A stretch of DNA of 64,000 nt from Salipiger mangrovisoli (GCF_015223355.1 NZ_JADFFK010000004.1:1-64000), one strand, 5' to 3'. Positions 44,653 to 55,631 are shown, numbered from the stretch's first letter. The notes: a model not told the origin generated them from the sequence alone. Translations and numbers: made by a program.

Positions 44653-47004
44653 TCAGCCCGCAGCGCGGGCCGACGGCTTGAAGCTGATCCGGTCAGAGAC
44701 GGTGAACCGCCCGCCGCCGGTCTTCTCGATCTTGCCCTCGCGCAGGAGCTGGCCAAAGCTGCGCAGCCGGTCCTCGCGGCTGGAATCCTGGCCCTCGACC
44801 TGACGCACCTTGGTCATCAGCTGCGGGCGCGAGAACTGCGTGCGGCCCTCGACGTAGGAAAGATACGCCGCGGCGGCCTCGAGCAGCTCGGGAAGATCAT
44901 GCGCCCCGACACTTTCGGCGTAATCCGCGAACCCGCCCGGCACGTCGCCGTCGCCGGTCTCGATGTCCGCCAGCGTCACGCGGCGCGGTCTCAGCGGGGC
45001 CGCCGGAGCCGCAATGGCGCCAGCGGTTTCATCCACCCTTTGCTCTGCGACGAGCTTCAGCGGCGCGGGACGCAGCGCGGGCTCCTGCTCCGGGCGCTCA
45101 TTGCGCAGCGGGGCGGCAGGGCGGCGCGGGCGGACCACATCGGCGAGATCCTCGCGATAAGGCTGCGCCTGCGCCTCCACGTCCTTCTTCCGTCCCAGCA
45201 GGCGATCGGCGCGGGTTGCGGCCACGGCGGCACGCAGATGCGCGATGGCGCTGCGGCGGCGGTTGCCCTCGGGCTCTTCCAGCTGGGTGTTGGTCTCGTC
45301 GAGGATGCGCGAGGCGTCATTGTCCTTGACGCTCTGCTCGGTGAGCATGACCCGCGCCGGGCTCGACAGCTTCACCGCCTTGCGCACATCTTCCCGTGCC
45401 ATGCGGGCAATGGCGTTTTCCAGGTCGTCGGCCTGCGCATCGCCGGAACCCTGAGGCTCGGAGAGATCGTCGAAGGCCGCGGCGAAGGCGGCAGCCTCCT
45501 CTTCCTCGTCGTCCTGCTCGGCGTCGTCACTTGCCGCGGCCTCCGGCAGGGTCTCGGGCAAGGGTTCCGGCGCGGAATCTGCCGCTTGCTCATCGTCCGA
45601 GTCATCCCAGGCCGCGGCGTCCAAATCCGCCTCCTCGGAGTCCGCTTCGTCCCAGGCGTCGTCATCCGATGCGTCGTCGTCCAGCGCCTCGTCGTCCCAG
45701 GCATCGCCCGCGGCGCTGTCCGCCTCAAGCTCGGCAAGCATCGCCGCCGCCTCGACCGGGAGCTCCCGGCCCGGAGTCGCGGAGAGCGCATCGAGGTCTT
45801 CCACCTCGTCCCACTCGTCCTCGAGGCCGGCGGCAAGCTCTGCCTTGACCGCTTCGAGCTCGCGGGCGAGTTCTGCCTCGTCCTCGGCGCTCAGGCTGCT
45901 CGACGGCTTGGGCTCGTCCATCTGCTCGAGCTGACCGCTCGCGACCGCCGCATCAAAGGCGGCACGGGTCACCTTGACCACGCGCACCCGGCGCGGGCTC
46001 GGCTTCGGCTCCGCCGCGACTTTGGGTGCGGGGACATCGGCGGAAAACTCCGGTGTCAGCGCCAACGGCGGGACCGCCGGGCCGGAAGCCCCCGCGCCCA
46101 CGGTCTTGTCGGCCGCGACCTTGTCAGCCGCAACGACCTCATTGATCAGCGTGGCCGCAAGGTCATCTTGCTCGGGCTCTTGCTCGAAGGCAGCGGTCTG
46201 CGCGTCCTCAGAGGCCAAAGCACCGAGCATGGCGGAGACGGCTGCCACCGTGTCCGCGCCCTCCAGCGCCGTGTTCTGCTGGTCCGGGTCCTCCTGGGCC
46301 ACCTGCGCCAGACCCGCAGGGGTACCGGCCCCGCCCGAGACCACGGCACGGATACGGCGCAGCTTTGCGGCAACGCTGTCCTCCTCCTCGTCTGGCAGCG
46401 CGGTCACCGGCGCGGCGGCGCGCGGTGCAGACGTGGACAGGGCAAAATCGGCTTCCTCGTAGTCATAGTCCTCGGTCGGACCCTGACCGGCTTCGGCCGC
46501 GAAGAAGGCAGCCTCGGCCGCAAGGCTGTCCTCGCCCTGCGGCTCGGCAATTGCCGGCATCTCGGCGGTCTTGGACGCGGCGGCCGCGGCCTCGGCGGCC
46601 TCATGTTCTGCCTGCGCTTCGGCGGCCGCGCGGGCGGCGGTGATGGCCAGCGCCTCTTCCATGCCGCGGTCGGCGTCCGGCCCGATCACCGGCTGGGAAG
46701 CCGGCTGCGAGGTCGCAGCGGACCTTGGCACGGCAGCAGCACCCTGAGCGGCCACATCGGCAAGCGGGCCGCGCAGGATGAGCCGCCCCCCCTGCGCCTC
46801 GGCGTCGATCTGCGCTTGCATAAGCTGGGCGGCAAGTTCCGGATCGAATTGCGGCGGTTCTGCCCCAAAGAAGCGGTCCTCGCGCACCACCCCCCGGAAG
46901 AATTGCGTGGTGTCCTTGACCACACCAAGGGGATCCTCGAAGCCTTCTGCCGTGCAGGAGAAAGTGCCGTAAGACACCGTCAGGATCTTGCTCGAACTCA
47001 CCAT
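44653..47004 (-). CDS. Large acidic protein of unknown function
   Basis: A 783-residue protein with no catalytic motif. The N-terminus MVSSSKILTVSYGTFSCTAEGFEDPL with VVREDRFFGAEPPQFDP (1-60) and the C-terminal 180 residues (GNRRRSAIAHLRAAVAATRAD, DLPELLEAAAAYLSYVEG, RPQLMTKVRQ, KTGGGRFTVSDRISFKPSARA) look folded and conserved. The middle (about 90-560) is alanine-, aspartate- and glutamate-rich and probably disordered, with a D/E run around 415-490 (SAAGDAWDDEALDDDASDDD). Conserved copies in related bacteria are sometimes labelled as chemotaxis proteins, which nothing here supports. The ATG at 47004 is preferred to a GTG at 47022. Confidence 0.8.
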   Translation of the reverse strand: MVSSSKILTVSYGTFSCTAEGFEDPLGVVKDTTQFFRGVVREDRFFGAEPPQFDPELAAQLMQAQIDAEAQGGRLILRGPLADVAAQGAAAVPRSAATSQPASQPVIGPDADRGMEEALAITAARAAAEAQAEHEAAEAAAAASKTAEMPAIAEPQGEDSLAAEAAFFAAEAGQGPTEDYDYEEADFALSTSAPRAAAPVTALPDEEEDSVAAKLRRIRAVVSGGAGTPAGLAQVAQEDPDQQNTALEGADTVAAVSAMLGALASEDAQTAAFEQEPEQDDLAATLINEVVAADKVAADKTVGAGASGPAVPPLALTPEFSADVPAPKVAAEPKPSPRRVRVVKVTRAAFDAAVASGQLEQMDEPKPSSSLSAEDEAELARELEAVKAELAAGLEDEWDEVEDLDALSATPGRELPVEAAAMLAELEADSAAGDAWDDEALDDDASDDDAWDEADSEEADLDAAAWDDSDDEQAADSAPEPLPETLPEAAASDDAEQDDEEEEAAAFAAAFDDLSEPQGSGDAQADDLENAIARMAREDVRKAVKLSSPARVMLTEQSVKDNDASRILDETNTQLEEPEGNRRRSAIAHLRAAVAATRADRLLGRKKDVEAQAQPYREDLADVVRPRRPAAPLRNERPEQEPALRPAPLKLVAEQRVDETAGAIAAPAAPLRPRRVTLADIETGDGDVPGGFADYAESVGAHDLPELLEAAAAYLSYVEGRTQFSRPQLMTKVRQVEGQDSSREDRLRSFGQLLREGKIEKTGGGRFTVSDRISFKPSARAAG

Positions 47005-47143
47005 GTTCCGCTCACTTTTCACTCAATCTGCAACCGATTGTTTACCATCTACTAGGAGACCAAAGCTGACCGAATCTGAGGTTTTCACAGTATCATTTCA
47101 TGACCAGATTGTGGTCGTTTTCAAGGAAAGCCACTAAAAAGCC

Positions 47144-47833
47144 ATGAACTCCGGACTGATCCGATCACAACTGCCCGTTCTGCTGGTCGGCGGCGGCGAC
47201 TGCCCGCCAGAGATGCTTGCGCCGCTGCTGGAGCGCTGCCCGGTCCGCGTGGGCGCCGACGGCGGCGGCGCCGCCCTGCTGGCCGCCGGGGTGATGCCCG
47301 ACGCGGTGATCGGCGATCTCGACTCGCTCGGCCCAGACGCACGCGCCCGCATCCCCGCCCCGCGGATTCACCACATCGCGGAGCAGAACAGCACCGACTT
47401 CGACAAATGCCTGCGCAACATCGACGCGCCGCTCGTCTATGCGGCGGGCTTTCTGGGTGCGCGGCTCGATCACCAGCTCTCGGCGATGACCGTCCTGGTC
47501 CGACGGCCCGAGCGGCCCTGCCTGCTGGTCGGGCGCGAGGATGTGGTCGCGCTCTGCCCGCCCGAACTGGCGCTGGAGCTGCCGCTCGGCACCCGCGCCT
47601 CGCTCTTCCCGATGGCGGAGGTCGGCGGCCACAGCCGGGGGTTGCGCTGGCCCATCGACGGGTTGCGCTTCACCCCCGACCGGCTCACCGGCACCTCGAA
47701 CGAGACCGACGCGCCACGCGTCGAGCTGCGGCTCGACGCCCCGAAGATGCTGGTCATTCTGCCGGTTCAGGCGCAGGCCGCGCTGGAGCGGGGGCTTCTC
47801 GAAGCCGCCGCGCGATGGCCCGCTCGCGCATGA
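47144..47833 (+). CDS. Thiamine pyrophosphokinase
   Basis: Adds pyrophosphate to thiamine. The 229-residue protein has the family order VRVGADGGGAALLAAGVMPDAVIGDLDSLG (about 30-60), then EQNSTDFDKCL (about 80), then the GARLDHQLSAM motif (about 105). The C-terminal TPK thiamine-binding beta domain has SRGLRWPIDGLRF and TGTSNETDAP. It is divergent from the acidic protein gene. Its last 80 bp overlap tail-to-tail with the DMT permease gene. Confidence 0.92.
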   Translation: MNSGLIRSQLPVLLVGGGDCPPEMLAPLLERCPVRVGADGGGAALLAAGVMPDAVIGDLDSLGPDARARIPAPRIHHIAEQNSTDFDKCLRNIDAPLVYAAGFLGARLDHQLSAMTVLVRRPERPCLLVGREDVVALCPPELALELPLGTRASLFPMAEVGGHSRGLRWPIDGLRFTPDRLTGTSNETDAPRVELRLDAPKMLVILPVQAQAALERGLLEAAARWPARA

Positions 47834-48704
47834 GGATATAAAGTCCCGAGGCGACGGTGATGCAGATGCCGACCGTCGCCAGCCCGTTCGGCAGGTCACC
47901 GAAAACCGCGTAGCCGATGAGCGTGGCAAAGGGGATCTCGAGGTATTGCATCGGCGCCAGCGTCGCCCCCGGCGCGAACCGCAGCGACCACGTCATCAGC
48001 AGGTGCGCCAGCGTGCCGAGCAGCGAGATCGCCAGGATCAGCCCCCAGACCGGCGCGCCCGGCCAAGTCAGCTCGAGCGCCGGAACCATTCCGCCCGGCA
48101 CCAGCAGCATCACCGGGGTCATCAGGATCACCGCGATCCCCCCCGAGACCGCCTGAAGCGAGATCGCGTCGATCTCGCGCGCAATCTGCCGGGTGACCAG
48201 CATGAAAAGCGAGAAGTTCAACGCCACGCCCAGCGGCAGCAGCGCCGGCCAACCGACCTCGGCGAAGGCGGGTTGCACCACCAGCAACGTCCCGATGAAG
48301 CCGACGCCGCAGGCCGCCATGCGCCGCCAGCCGACCTCTTCGCCCAAGACGTAATGGCCGAGCAACAGCATGAAGAAGGGCATGACGAAGGCGATGGCCA
48401 CCGCATCCGCCAGCGGCAGGTGGCGCAGCGCGGCAAACATCATGCCGATGCCCAGCATGTGCATCAGCGTGCGCAGCACCGTGAGCCAGAGCACCCGGCC
48501 GCGCAGCCGCCACACGCCGCGCGTCGCGATGACGAGGGGAATCAGCACCAGGGCCTGGATGGCGAAACGAAACAAAAGGAGTTGTCCGATCGAGACCTTG
48601 TCGCTCAGCAGCTTGGCCGCGGCGTCTCCCATAGGGGCAACGACGCAGAAACCAAGCATCAGCAGAACACCGCGAAGGGGACGATCATCAACCATGACGA
48701 CCAT
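47754..48704 (-). CDS. DMT superfamily (EamA) permease
   Basis: Membrane permease of 316 residues with two EamA repeats and about ten helices (VLLMLGFCVVAPMGDAAAKLL at the start, MQYLEIPFATLIGYAVFGDLPN near the end). The start at 48704 has GGAGG 9 bp upstream. The C-terminal tail is proline/alanine-rich (EAPAPARPAPEPAE) and is encoded within the 80-bp region that also encodes the end of thiamine pyrophosphokinase on the other strand. Substrate is unknown. Confidence 0.87.
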   Translation of the reverse strand: MVVMVDDRPLRGVLLMLGFCVVAPMGDAAAKLLSDKVSIGQLLLFRFAIQALVLIPLVIATRGVWRLRGRVLWLTVLRTLMHMLGIGMMFAALRHLPLADAVAIAFVMPFFMLLLGHYVLGEEVGWRRMAACGVGFIGTLLVVQPAFAEVGWPALLPLGVALNFSLFMLVTRQIAREIDAISLQAVSGGIAVILMTPVMLLVPGGMVPALELTWPGAPVWGLILAISLLGTLAHLLMTWSLRFAPGATLAPMQYLEIPFATLIGYAVFGDLPNGLATVGICITVASGLYILMRERAIARRLREAPAPARPAPEPAE

Positions 48705-49000
48705 CGTTAGCCACCTCCACCCGCTGCAACAAGAACTTCCGTCGGCCACGATCCGCGGCCGGCGTCCACAGGGCTCGCGACATCCCGGGACCTTCCAACT
48801 GCGATCCGCCCGCACCGTGAGCTTGGCAGTTTTCACAGCAAGTCCGGAGCGTTTGCCCGCGGACGCGCGGATTGAGACCGCGCTCGGCGGGCACCATCTG
48901 CGAGGCGCATCGGCGCTGTCGCCAAGTGTCGGGTTGCGTGTGCATCCGCCATGGCCTACATAGCGCCCGTTCAACACAGCCGGAATGCCTGAGACGCCCC

Positions 49001-49378
49001 ATGGAAAACGTGATCCTTATCGTGCACCTCCTCCTTGCGCTCGCGCTGATCGGCGTCGTGCTGCTTCAGCGCTCCGAGGGCGGCGGTCTCGGCATGGGCG
49101 GTGGCGGTGCGATGAGCCAGCGTGCGGCTGCCACCGCGCTTGGCAAGATCACCTGGGGTCTGGCCGCGGCCTTCATCATCACCTCGATCACCCTCACGGT
49201 GCTCGCGGCGAGCGATGCCAGCGGCGTGTCGGTCATGGACCGTCTCTCCGGCTCCGCTCCGGCAACTGAAACCGAAGGCTCGGCACCGGCTCCGCTGGAC
49301 ACCGATGGGCTTCTGCCCCCGCCGTCGGGCGGAAATGACGCAGGCGCAGATGCGCCGATGGTTCCGAGCGCCGACTAA
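49001..49378 (+). CDS. secG: Preprotein translocase subunit SecG
   Basis: Small subunit of the SecYEG channel, 125 residues. Two helices (about 3-20 and 52-72) flank the conserved loop VLLQRSEGGGLGMGGGGAM, which settles the identity. The C-terminal 45 residues are a low-complexity Ala/Pro/Asp tail, as usual in alphaproteobacterial SecG. It precedes pyrG on the same strand, a common neighbourhood in this group. Confidence 0.96.
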   Translation: MENVILIVHLLLALALIGVVLLQRSEGGGLGMGGGGAMSQRAAATALGKITWGLAAAFIITSITLTVLAASDASGVSVMDRLSGSAPATETEGSAPAPLDTDGLLPPPSGGNDAGADAPMVPSAD

Positions 49379-49547
49379 GAACTGCTCGACTAACAACAGC
49401 TTGAGGGCCGCCTGTCAGCCGCAACAGTATCTTGCGGTTGACTAGACAGTGCGGCCCGAATCCTTTATACGTGGACTCCCGTGATGCTGCGGTCTTCGGA
49501 CCGTGGGTGTCCTCCTTTTTGACGCAAATCACGGGGTCGCGCTGCCA

Positions 49548-51191
<1,644 letters not shown>

Positions 51192-51215
51192 CCCGGCGCA
51201 CCGGCTGAAACAAGG

Positions 51216-51250
51216 ACGCCCCTGCGGAGATCCGCGGGGGCGTTTTCTTT
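51216..51250 (+). terminator. Rho-independent terminator of pyrG
   Basis: A stem of about 13 bp (ACGCCCCTGCGGA with TCCGCGGGGGCGT, one T-G pair) followed by TTTCTTTT. Confidence 0.9.
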
Positions 51251-51280
51251 TGCGGAATCACGGCTCCCGCCCCTCTTCCG

Positions 51281-52408
51281 CTAGACCGGCGTGTGCCATC
51301 CCGACAGCGCCGGCAGGCTGCGCATGATCCTGCATTCCAGCGCAAAGACCTGCTGGCGCAGCTTCAGCGCCGGTCGCTCGATGCCGACCCAGGACAAATG
51401 CGCGACCAATAGGGTGACCGGCAGCGAGATGGCGGCGATCCAGTACCATTCGTGCACCCCCGGCAGCAGGTATGCGACCAGCTGCTGAATGATGAAGTGA
51501 TAAAGGAAGATGCCGTAGCTCAGGTCTGCCTGCTTGAGCAGATCGAGGCGCGGCAGGTTCAGGATCCCCAGCGCCACGGTGACATAGGAGGCCGCCGCGA
51601 TTCCCACGTATTGACCAAGCCCGCTCAGGCTGAAGGAGATCACCGCCACCGCCGCGGCGATGGTCACAAGGTAGCCACGAACGTGGATCCTGTCGCGGTA
51701 GGCGTGCAGCGTGACCCCGCAGAGAAAGGCCAGCACCAGCGCCCGTCCGGTCACCGGCCCGACCCAGGCGTCGAACTGCCACCCGGTCTTCAACCCCATC
51801 TTGATCACCGACATCGCAAGAAAGGCCAGCAAGCCTAGAAGCAGCACGCGCCGGTCCTTGCGCGCGCCCAGCAACGCCAGCACGCCAAGGCCGATGTAGC
51901 ACATCAACTCGTAGGGCACTGTCCAGAGCTGGCCGTTCGCCATGCCCGGCGTGGGATTTCCCTCGAAGGCCCCCGGCAGGTAAAGCGACGCGGAGCTGAC
52001 GTGGCCGGTGACGTTGAACAGGTAGCGGAAGAAGCCCTCGTGGGTGAAGTAGTCCGACCAGCTGAGGCTGGTGACCAACGGTCCGATGAGCAGCGCCGAG
52101 ATCGTCACCTCGACCGCCAGCGCCGGGTAGATGCGGATGAACCGCAGACCCATGAAACTGAGCAGGGTGCGGCATCGGTATAGGCTTCCCGCGACCAGAA
52201 ACCCCGACAAGGCGAAGAACATCGGCAGCACGGTCATCGCCAACCCGTCGATCGGGAAATGCCCCCAGACGGCATTCATGTAGATCGTGTGGCCGTAGGC
52301 GATCTGCCCGCTGTGAATCACCAGAACCAGAACCGAGAGAATGAGCCGCATGTAGTCGAATCCGCTTGGCCGTCCCTTGGCTGCGTCCATGTAATCATTG
52401 ATGGTCAC
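51281..52408 (-). CDS. Acyltransferase 3 family membrane protein
   Basis: A 375-residue integral membrane O-acyltransferase that decorates surface polysaccharides or lipids. About ten helices are visible. The family signature GFDYMRLILSVLVLVIHSGQ (start of helix 1 with the catalytic histidine) is followed by the second motif FFALSGFLVAGSLYRCRTLLSFMGLRFIRIYPAL. The start is a GTG at 52408 with AAAGGAG 6 bp upstream. It converges with pyrG. The acyl acceptor is unknown. Confidence 0.88.
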   Translation of the reverse strand: MTINDYMDAAKGRPSGFDYMRLILSVLVLVIHSGQIAYGHTIYMNAVWGHFPIDGLAMTVLPMFFALSGFLVAGSLYRCRTLLSFMGLRFIRIYPALAVEVTISALLIGPLVTSLSWSDYFTHEGFFRYLFNVTGHVSSASLYLPGAFEGNPTPGMANGQLWTVPYELMCYIGLGVLALLGARKDRRVLLLGLLAFLAMSVIKMGLKTGWQFDAWVGPVTGRALVLAFLCGVTLHAYRDRIHVRGYLVTIAAAVAVISFSLSGLGQYVGIAAASYVTVALGILNLPRLDLLKQADLSYGIFLYHFIIQQLVAYLLPGVHEWYWIAAISLPVTLLVAHLSWVGIERPALKLRQQVFALECRIMRSLPALSGWHTPV

Positions 52409-52764
52409 GGTATGCTCCTTTGCGCACGGCCTGGCGTCTGCGCCGGAGTGAGGCCTCGGAATCGCTGGCTGGGAGTGCGCGAGAAATTTCAAATATCACT
52501 TCGGACAATGGCGGGGAGCGTTGCCCAGCTTCTCACCCGCGACAAGCATGAAGTGTGCAGTTGCCACTTCGCTCGCCTCGGCTGGCGGTGTCCCGCCACA
52601 CGCGCGCCCTCCGATGCGCCAAATGCCCATTTGCTGCGCACTCGACTTCGCGGTGCGCAGGGTCTATCTGCGCAAGGATGCACACGGGGTGCGCCGGGGC
52701 CATGCACGCAGGGGTCCTCGCCTTGCCCGCCCCTTCCCCGATCCGCCCAGCTGCCGAGGCCGCG
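52409..52764. other. Intergenic region between the acyltransferase and rlmJ genes
   Basis: A 356-bp divergent spacer. No gene could be supported. It contains an AT-rich patch around 52480-52500 and repeated short GTGCGC/TGCGCA words around 52635-52700, but no clear palindrome or RNA fold was recognised. Confidence 0.5.
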
Positions 52765-53553
52765 ATGCTCTCCTACCAACACGCTTTCCACGCCGGAAAT
52801 CTCGCCGACCTCCAGAAGCACGCGCTGCTCGCTGAACTGCTTGCCTACATGACGAAAAAGGACAAGCCGATCAGCTATATTGAGACCCACGCGGGCCGCG
52901 GGCTTTACGACCTGACGTCCGCGGAGGCGGTGAAGACCGGCGAGGCGGCGCAGGGAATCGAGGCCTATCAGAAGGTCTTTCGCAGCGATCACCCCTATCT
53001 CGCGGCGCTCGCCCAAGTGCGCCGGGAGCACGGGTCGAACGCCTATCCCGGCTCGCCGCTGATCGCGGCAAAGCTGCTGCGCCCGCAGGATAAGATCCAC
53101 CTCGCAGAGCTTCACCCGCAGGAACATCAAGCGCTGACCCGCGCCCTGCGCGCGCCCAATATCTCGATCCATCGGCAGGATGGCTTCGACCTCGCGCAGA
53201 GCCTCTGCCCCCCCGATCCTCGCCGCGGCGTCTTGCTGGTCGATCCACCCTACGAGCTGAAGCAGGATTACGTGGAACTGCCAAAGTTCTTTCGCCAGAT
53301 TGCGAAGAAGTGGAACGTCGGGGTTCTGGCGCTTTGGTATCCGATCCTCAGCTCGGCGGCGCATGTGCCCATGCTCGCGGCCCTCACCGAGGACTTCCCC
53401 GACGCGCTTTGTCACGAGATCCGCTTCCCCCCCGTCCGCGAGGGCCATCGGATGATCGGCTCTGGCATGTTCGTCGTGAACCCGCCCTGGGGCCTTGCCG
53501 AGGCAGCCGCAGACCTCACGCATCGGCTGCACAATGCCGGTGCCCTGGGCTGA
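52765..53553 (+). CDS. rlmJ: 23S rRNA (adenine2030-N6)-methyltransferase RlmJ
   Basis: Methylates A2030 of 23S rRNA. The 262-residue protein has the characteristic opening MLSYQHAFHAGNLADLQKH, the SAM-binding region ISYIETHAGRGLYDLTS, and the amino-methyltransferase motif LVDPPYELKQDY (about 160). The ending SGMFVVNPPWGL is also typical. The start at 52765 is set by the conserved N-terminus. It is divergent from the acyltransferase. Confidence 0.96.
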   Translation: MLSYQHAFHAGNLADLQKHALLAELLAYMTKKDKPISYIETHAGRGLYDLTSAEAVKTGEAAQGIEAYQKVFRSDHPYLAALAQVRREHGSNAYPGSPLIAAKLLRPQDKIHLAELHPQEHQALTRALRAPNISIHRQDGFDLAQSLCPPDPRRGVLLVDPPYELKQDYVELPKFFRQIAKKWNVGVLALWYPILSSAAHVPMLAALTEDFPDALCHEIRFPPVREGHRMIGSGMFVVNPPWGLAEAAADLTHRLHNAGALG

Positions 53554-53676
53554 TCGTTTTCGGCCATTGCCCGCTCTTCAAAGCTGACGCAAAGTAATCC
53601 TGTTGACACAAGCCAACGGGAGCAAGATGCCACGTCCCCCCCTGCAGCACGCCGTTGCGCGCCGGTCCCGATCCCT

Positions 53677-54105
53677 ATGGCGCGCGGGTTGAGATTCTGG
53701 ATGGCGGCCCCCGAGGCCACGCCTCTTGAACCCTGCGACGTGCCGCTGGCGCTCGGGGCCCTGCTGCTGCGCGCCGCTGCCGAGGCACAGGAGCAAACGC
53801 CGCTCATCGGCGTGGCGCTCGTTGATGCGGTGCTGGCGCGCCGTCACGAGCTGACCCCACGCGAAGCCGCGGAAATGCGGCTGTCTTGCCAGGCGGTCGC
53901 CGCCGCCGCGCCCGACACCGCCTGTTTCGCTGCCATGCTCGCCCGCGCCGTCGCCTATCGCGACCGGCTGGCCTTGGCGCATTGCCTCTGCGAAGTCATG
54001 GCCGGCAGCGATCCCGCGCCAAGCGATTTGCAAGCCGCGATCTGGCTCTCGGAGCATCTGCTATTCGTCGCCCCCTGCGACCTCTCGCAAAGCCGCGCGA
54101 TCTAG
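53677..54105 (+). CDS. TerB-like protein, degenerate paralogue of the next gene
   Basis: A 142-residue protein aligning by eye with the TerB-like protein at 54212-54652. ALGALLLRAAAEAQ, LTPREAAEMRLSCQAVAAAAPDT and AVAYRDRLALAHCLCEVMAGSDP match ALCALLVRVARAD, LSPFEAARLRRDAEALEAEAPDT and AVAYEDRIAVIEALWQVALADG. The acidic residues that bind metal in TerB domains (ADE..Y and DG.) are lost or replaced, so a non-metal role or decay is possible. A second possible start is the ATG at 53701. Confidence 0.65.
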   Translation: MARGLRFWMAAPEATPLEPCDVPLALGALLLRAAAEAQEQTPLIGVALVDAVLARRHELTPREAAEMRLSCQAVAAAAPDTACFAAMLARAVAYRDRLALAHCLCEVMAGSDPAPSDLQAAIWLSEHLLFVAPCDLSQSRAI

Positions 54106-54211
54106 CCGCCGCCCGCAACAATCCACCTCTCGAGTGCCGCCGCGCGCAGCCTCTGGACACGAATGCGCGCAGGGCGTTGGCGCGGCTCGAAGACACGGCT
54201 ATATCTTGCAC

Positions 54212-54652
54212 ATGTTTGCGGATTTCCTGAAACGGCTGGTCGATCCCGGCCCCGAGCTCCTGCCCGACGCCGATGCGCGGTTGGCGCTCTGCGCTTTGCT
54301 CGTGCGCGTCGCGCGCGCAGATGAGACCTATGACCAGTCCGAGCAGGACCGGATCGATCGCATCGCCGCCACGCGCTATGGGCTTTCGCCCTTCGAGGCC
54401 GCGCGCCTGCGCCGCGACGCCGAGGCGCTGGAGGCCGAAGCGCCCGACACGGTGCGCTTCACCCGCGCCATCAAGGACGCCGTCGCCTACGAGGATCGCA
54501 TCGCGGTGATCGAGGCGCTGTGGCAGGTGGCGCTGGCGGATGGGACCCGCGACGACGAGGAGGATGCGCTGTTGCGCCTCGTGTCGAACCTGCTTGGCAT
54601 CAACGACAGGGATTCGGCGCTGGCGCGGCAAAGGGTGGAAGCCGCGGGTTGA
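54212..54652 (+). CDS. TerB family tellurite resistance-like protein
   Basis: A 146-residue all-helical protein of the TerB group. The typical first helix pair ALLVRVARADETYDQSEQDRIDRI carries the ADE..Y..E acidic set, and the second copy of the pattern is ALWQVALADGTRDDEEDALLRLVSNLLG. TerB domains bind calcium-like metal and sit in membrane stress complexes, but the small free-standing versions have no proven function. The start MFADFLKRL at 54212 gives the family's usual N-terminus. It follows its paralogue by 106 bp. Confidence 0.85.
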   Translation: MFADFLKRLVDPGPELLPDADARLALCALLVRVARADETYDQSEQDRIDRIAATRYGLSPFEAARLRRDAEALEAEAPDTVRFTRAIKDAVAYEDRIAVIEALWQVALADGTRDDEEDALLRLVSNLLGINDRDSALARQRVEAAG

Positions 54653-54798
54653 ACCGTCCGAAGAGCGGCTGAAATCCGGGCACCTATCCGTTTACGCCGC
54701 GCCACCCAGAGAAGGCAGGCCTTTTTGCGCATGGACAATCGGCCGTATTTTCGCTCATTCTCGCCGCCAATATCAGCAATTGCCCAAGAAGGTATGGC

Positions 54799-55581
54799 TT
54801 GACCGATACAGCCCAAGCTCCAGTCATCGAGATCCGCGATCTGCACAAGGCCTACGGCGAGCTCGAAGTGCTCAAGGGGGTCAGCATCACCGCGAAACGC
54901 GGCGACGTGGTGTCTCTGATCGGCTCTTCGGGTTCCGGCAAGTCGACGCTGCTGCGCTGCTGCAACCTGCTCGAGGACAGCCAGCAGGGCGAGATCCTGT
55001 TCAAGGGCGAGCCGGTGCGCTGGCATGGCACCGGTCATCACCGCCGCCCCGCCGACCCCAAGCAAGTGCTGCGCATGCGCACCAACCTGTCGATGGTGTT
55101 CCAGCAATTCAACCTCTGGGCGCATATGACCATCCTGCAAAACGTGATGGAAGCGCCGCTCACCGTGCTGGGCCGACCGCGCGACGAGGTCGAGGCCGCT
55201 GCACGGCGCTATCTCGACAAGGTCGGCATCGGCGACAAGGCCGACGCCTGGCCGGCGCAGTTGTCGGGCGGGCAGCAGCAGCGCGCGGCAATCGCGCGCG
55301 GGCTGTGCATGGAACCCGAGGCGCTGCTCTTCGACGAGCCGACCTCGGCGCTCGACCCCGAGCTCGAACAGGAGGTCGTCAAGGTGATCAAGGATCTCGC
55401 CTCCGAAGGGCGCACCATGATCATCGTGACCCATGACATGAAGATGGCCCATGACGTGAGCGATCACGTGGTGTTCCTGCACAAGGGCCTCATCGAGGAA
55501 GAAGGCGCACCGGCCGAGCTGTTCGGCGCGCCGAGATCAGAGCGGCTGCGGGGCTTCCTGCGGTCGACCAGCCACGTCTGA
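54799..55581 (+). CDS. Polar amino acid ABC transporter ATP-binding protein (HisP/OccP type)
   Basis: ATPase of 260 residues energising the importer encoded downstream. Walker A GSSGSGKST is at about 41-49, followed by the Q-loop VFQQFNLW, the ABC signature LSGGQQQR, Walker B LLFDEPTSALDP and the switch VTHDM. The insert GEPVRWHGTGHHRRPADP is the usual one of the histidine/opine class. The start is a TTG at 54799 with AAGAAGG upstream; no ATG gives a better match. It is the first gene of the importer-ligase cluster. Confidence 0.93.
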   Translation: MTDTAQAPVIEIRDLHKAYGELEVLKGVSITAKRGDVVSLIGSSGSGKSTLLRCCNLLEDSQQGEILFKGEPVRWHGTGHHRRPADPKQVLRMRTNLSMVFQQFNLWAHMTILQNVMEAPLTVLGRPRDEVEAAARRYLDKVGIGDKADAWPAQLSGGQQQRAAIARGLCMEPEALLFDEPTSALDPELEQEVVKVIKDLASEGRTMIIVTHDMKMAHDVSDHVVFLHKGLIEEEGAPAELFGAPRSERLRGFLRSTSHV

Positions 55582-55631
55582 CGGGCGGCAAAGACCACCC
55601 CGGACCCGTACCTAACCAGGGAGCAAATACT

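Noticed and set aside
44647-47055. About 800-codon plus-strand open frame antisense to the acidic protein gene
   Set aside because: Arg/Gly/His-rich shadow of an Ala/Asp/Glu-rich gene. The minus-strand frame has a sensible start, conserved-looking ends and a terminator.
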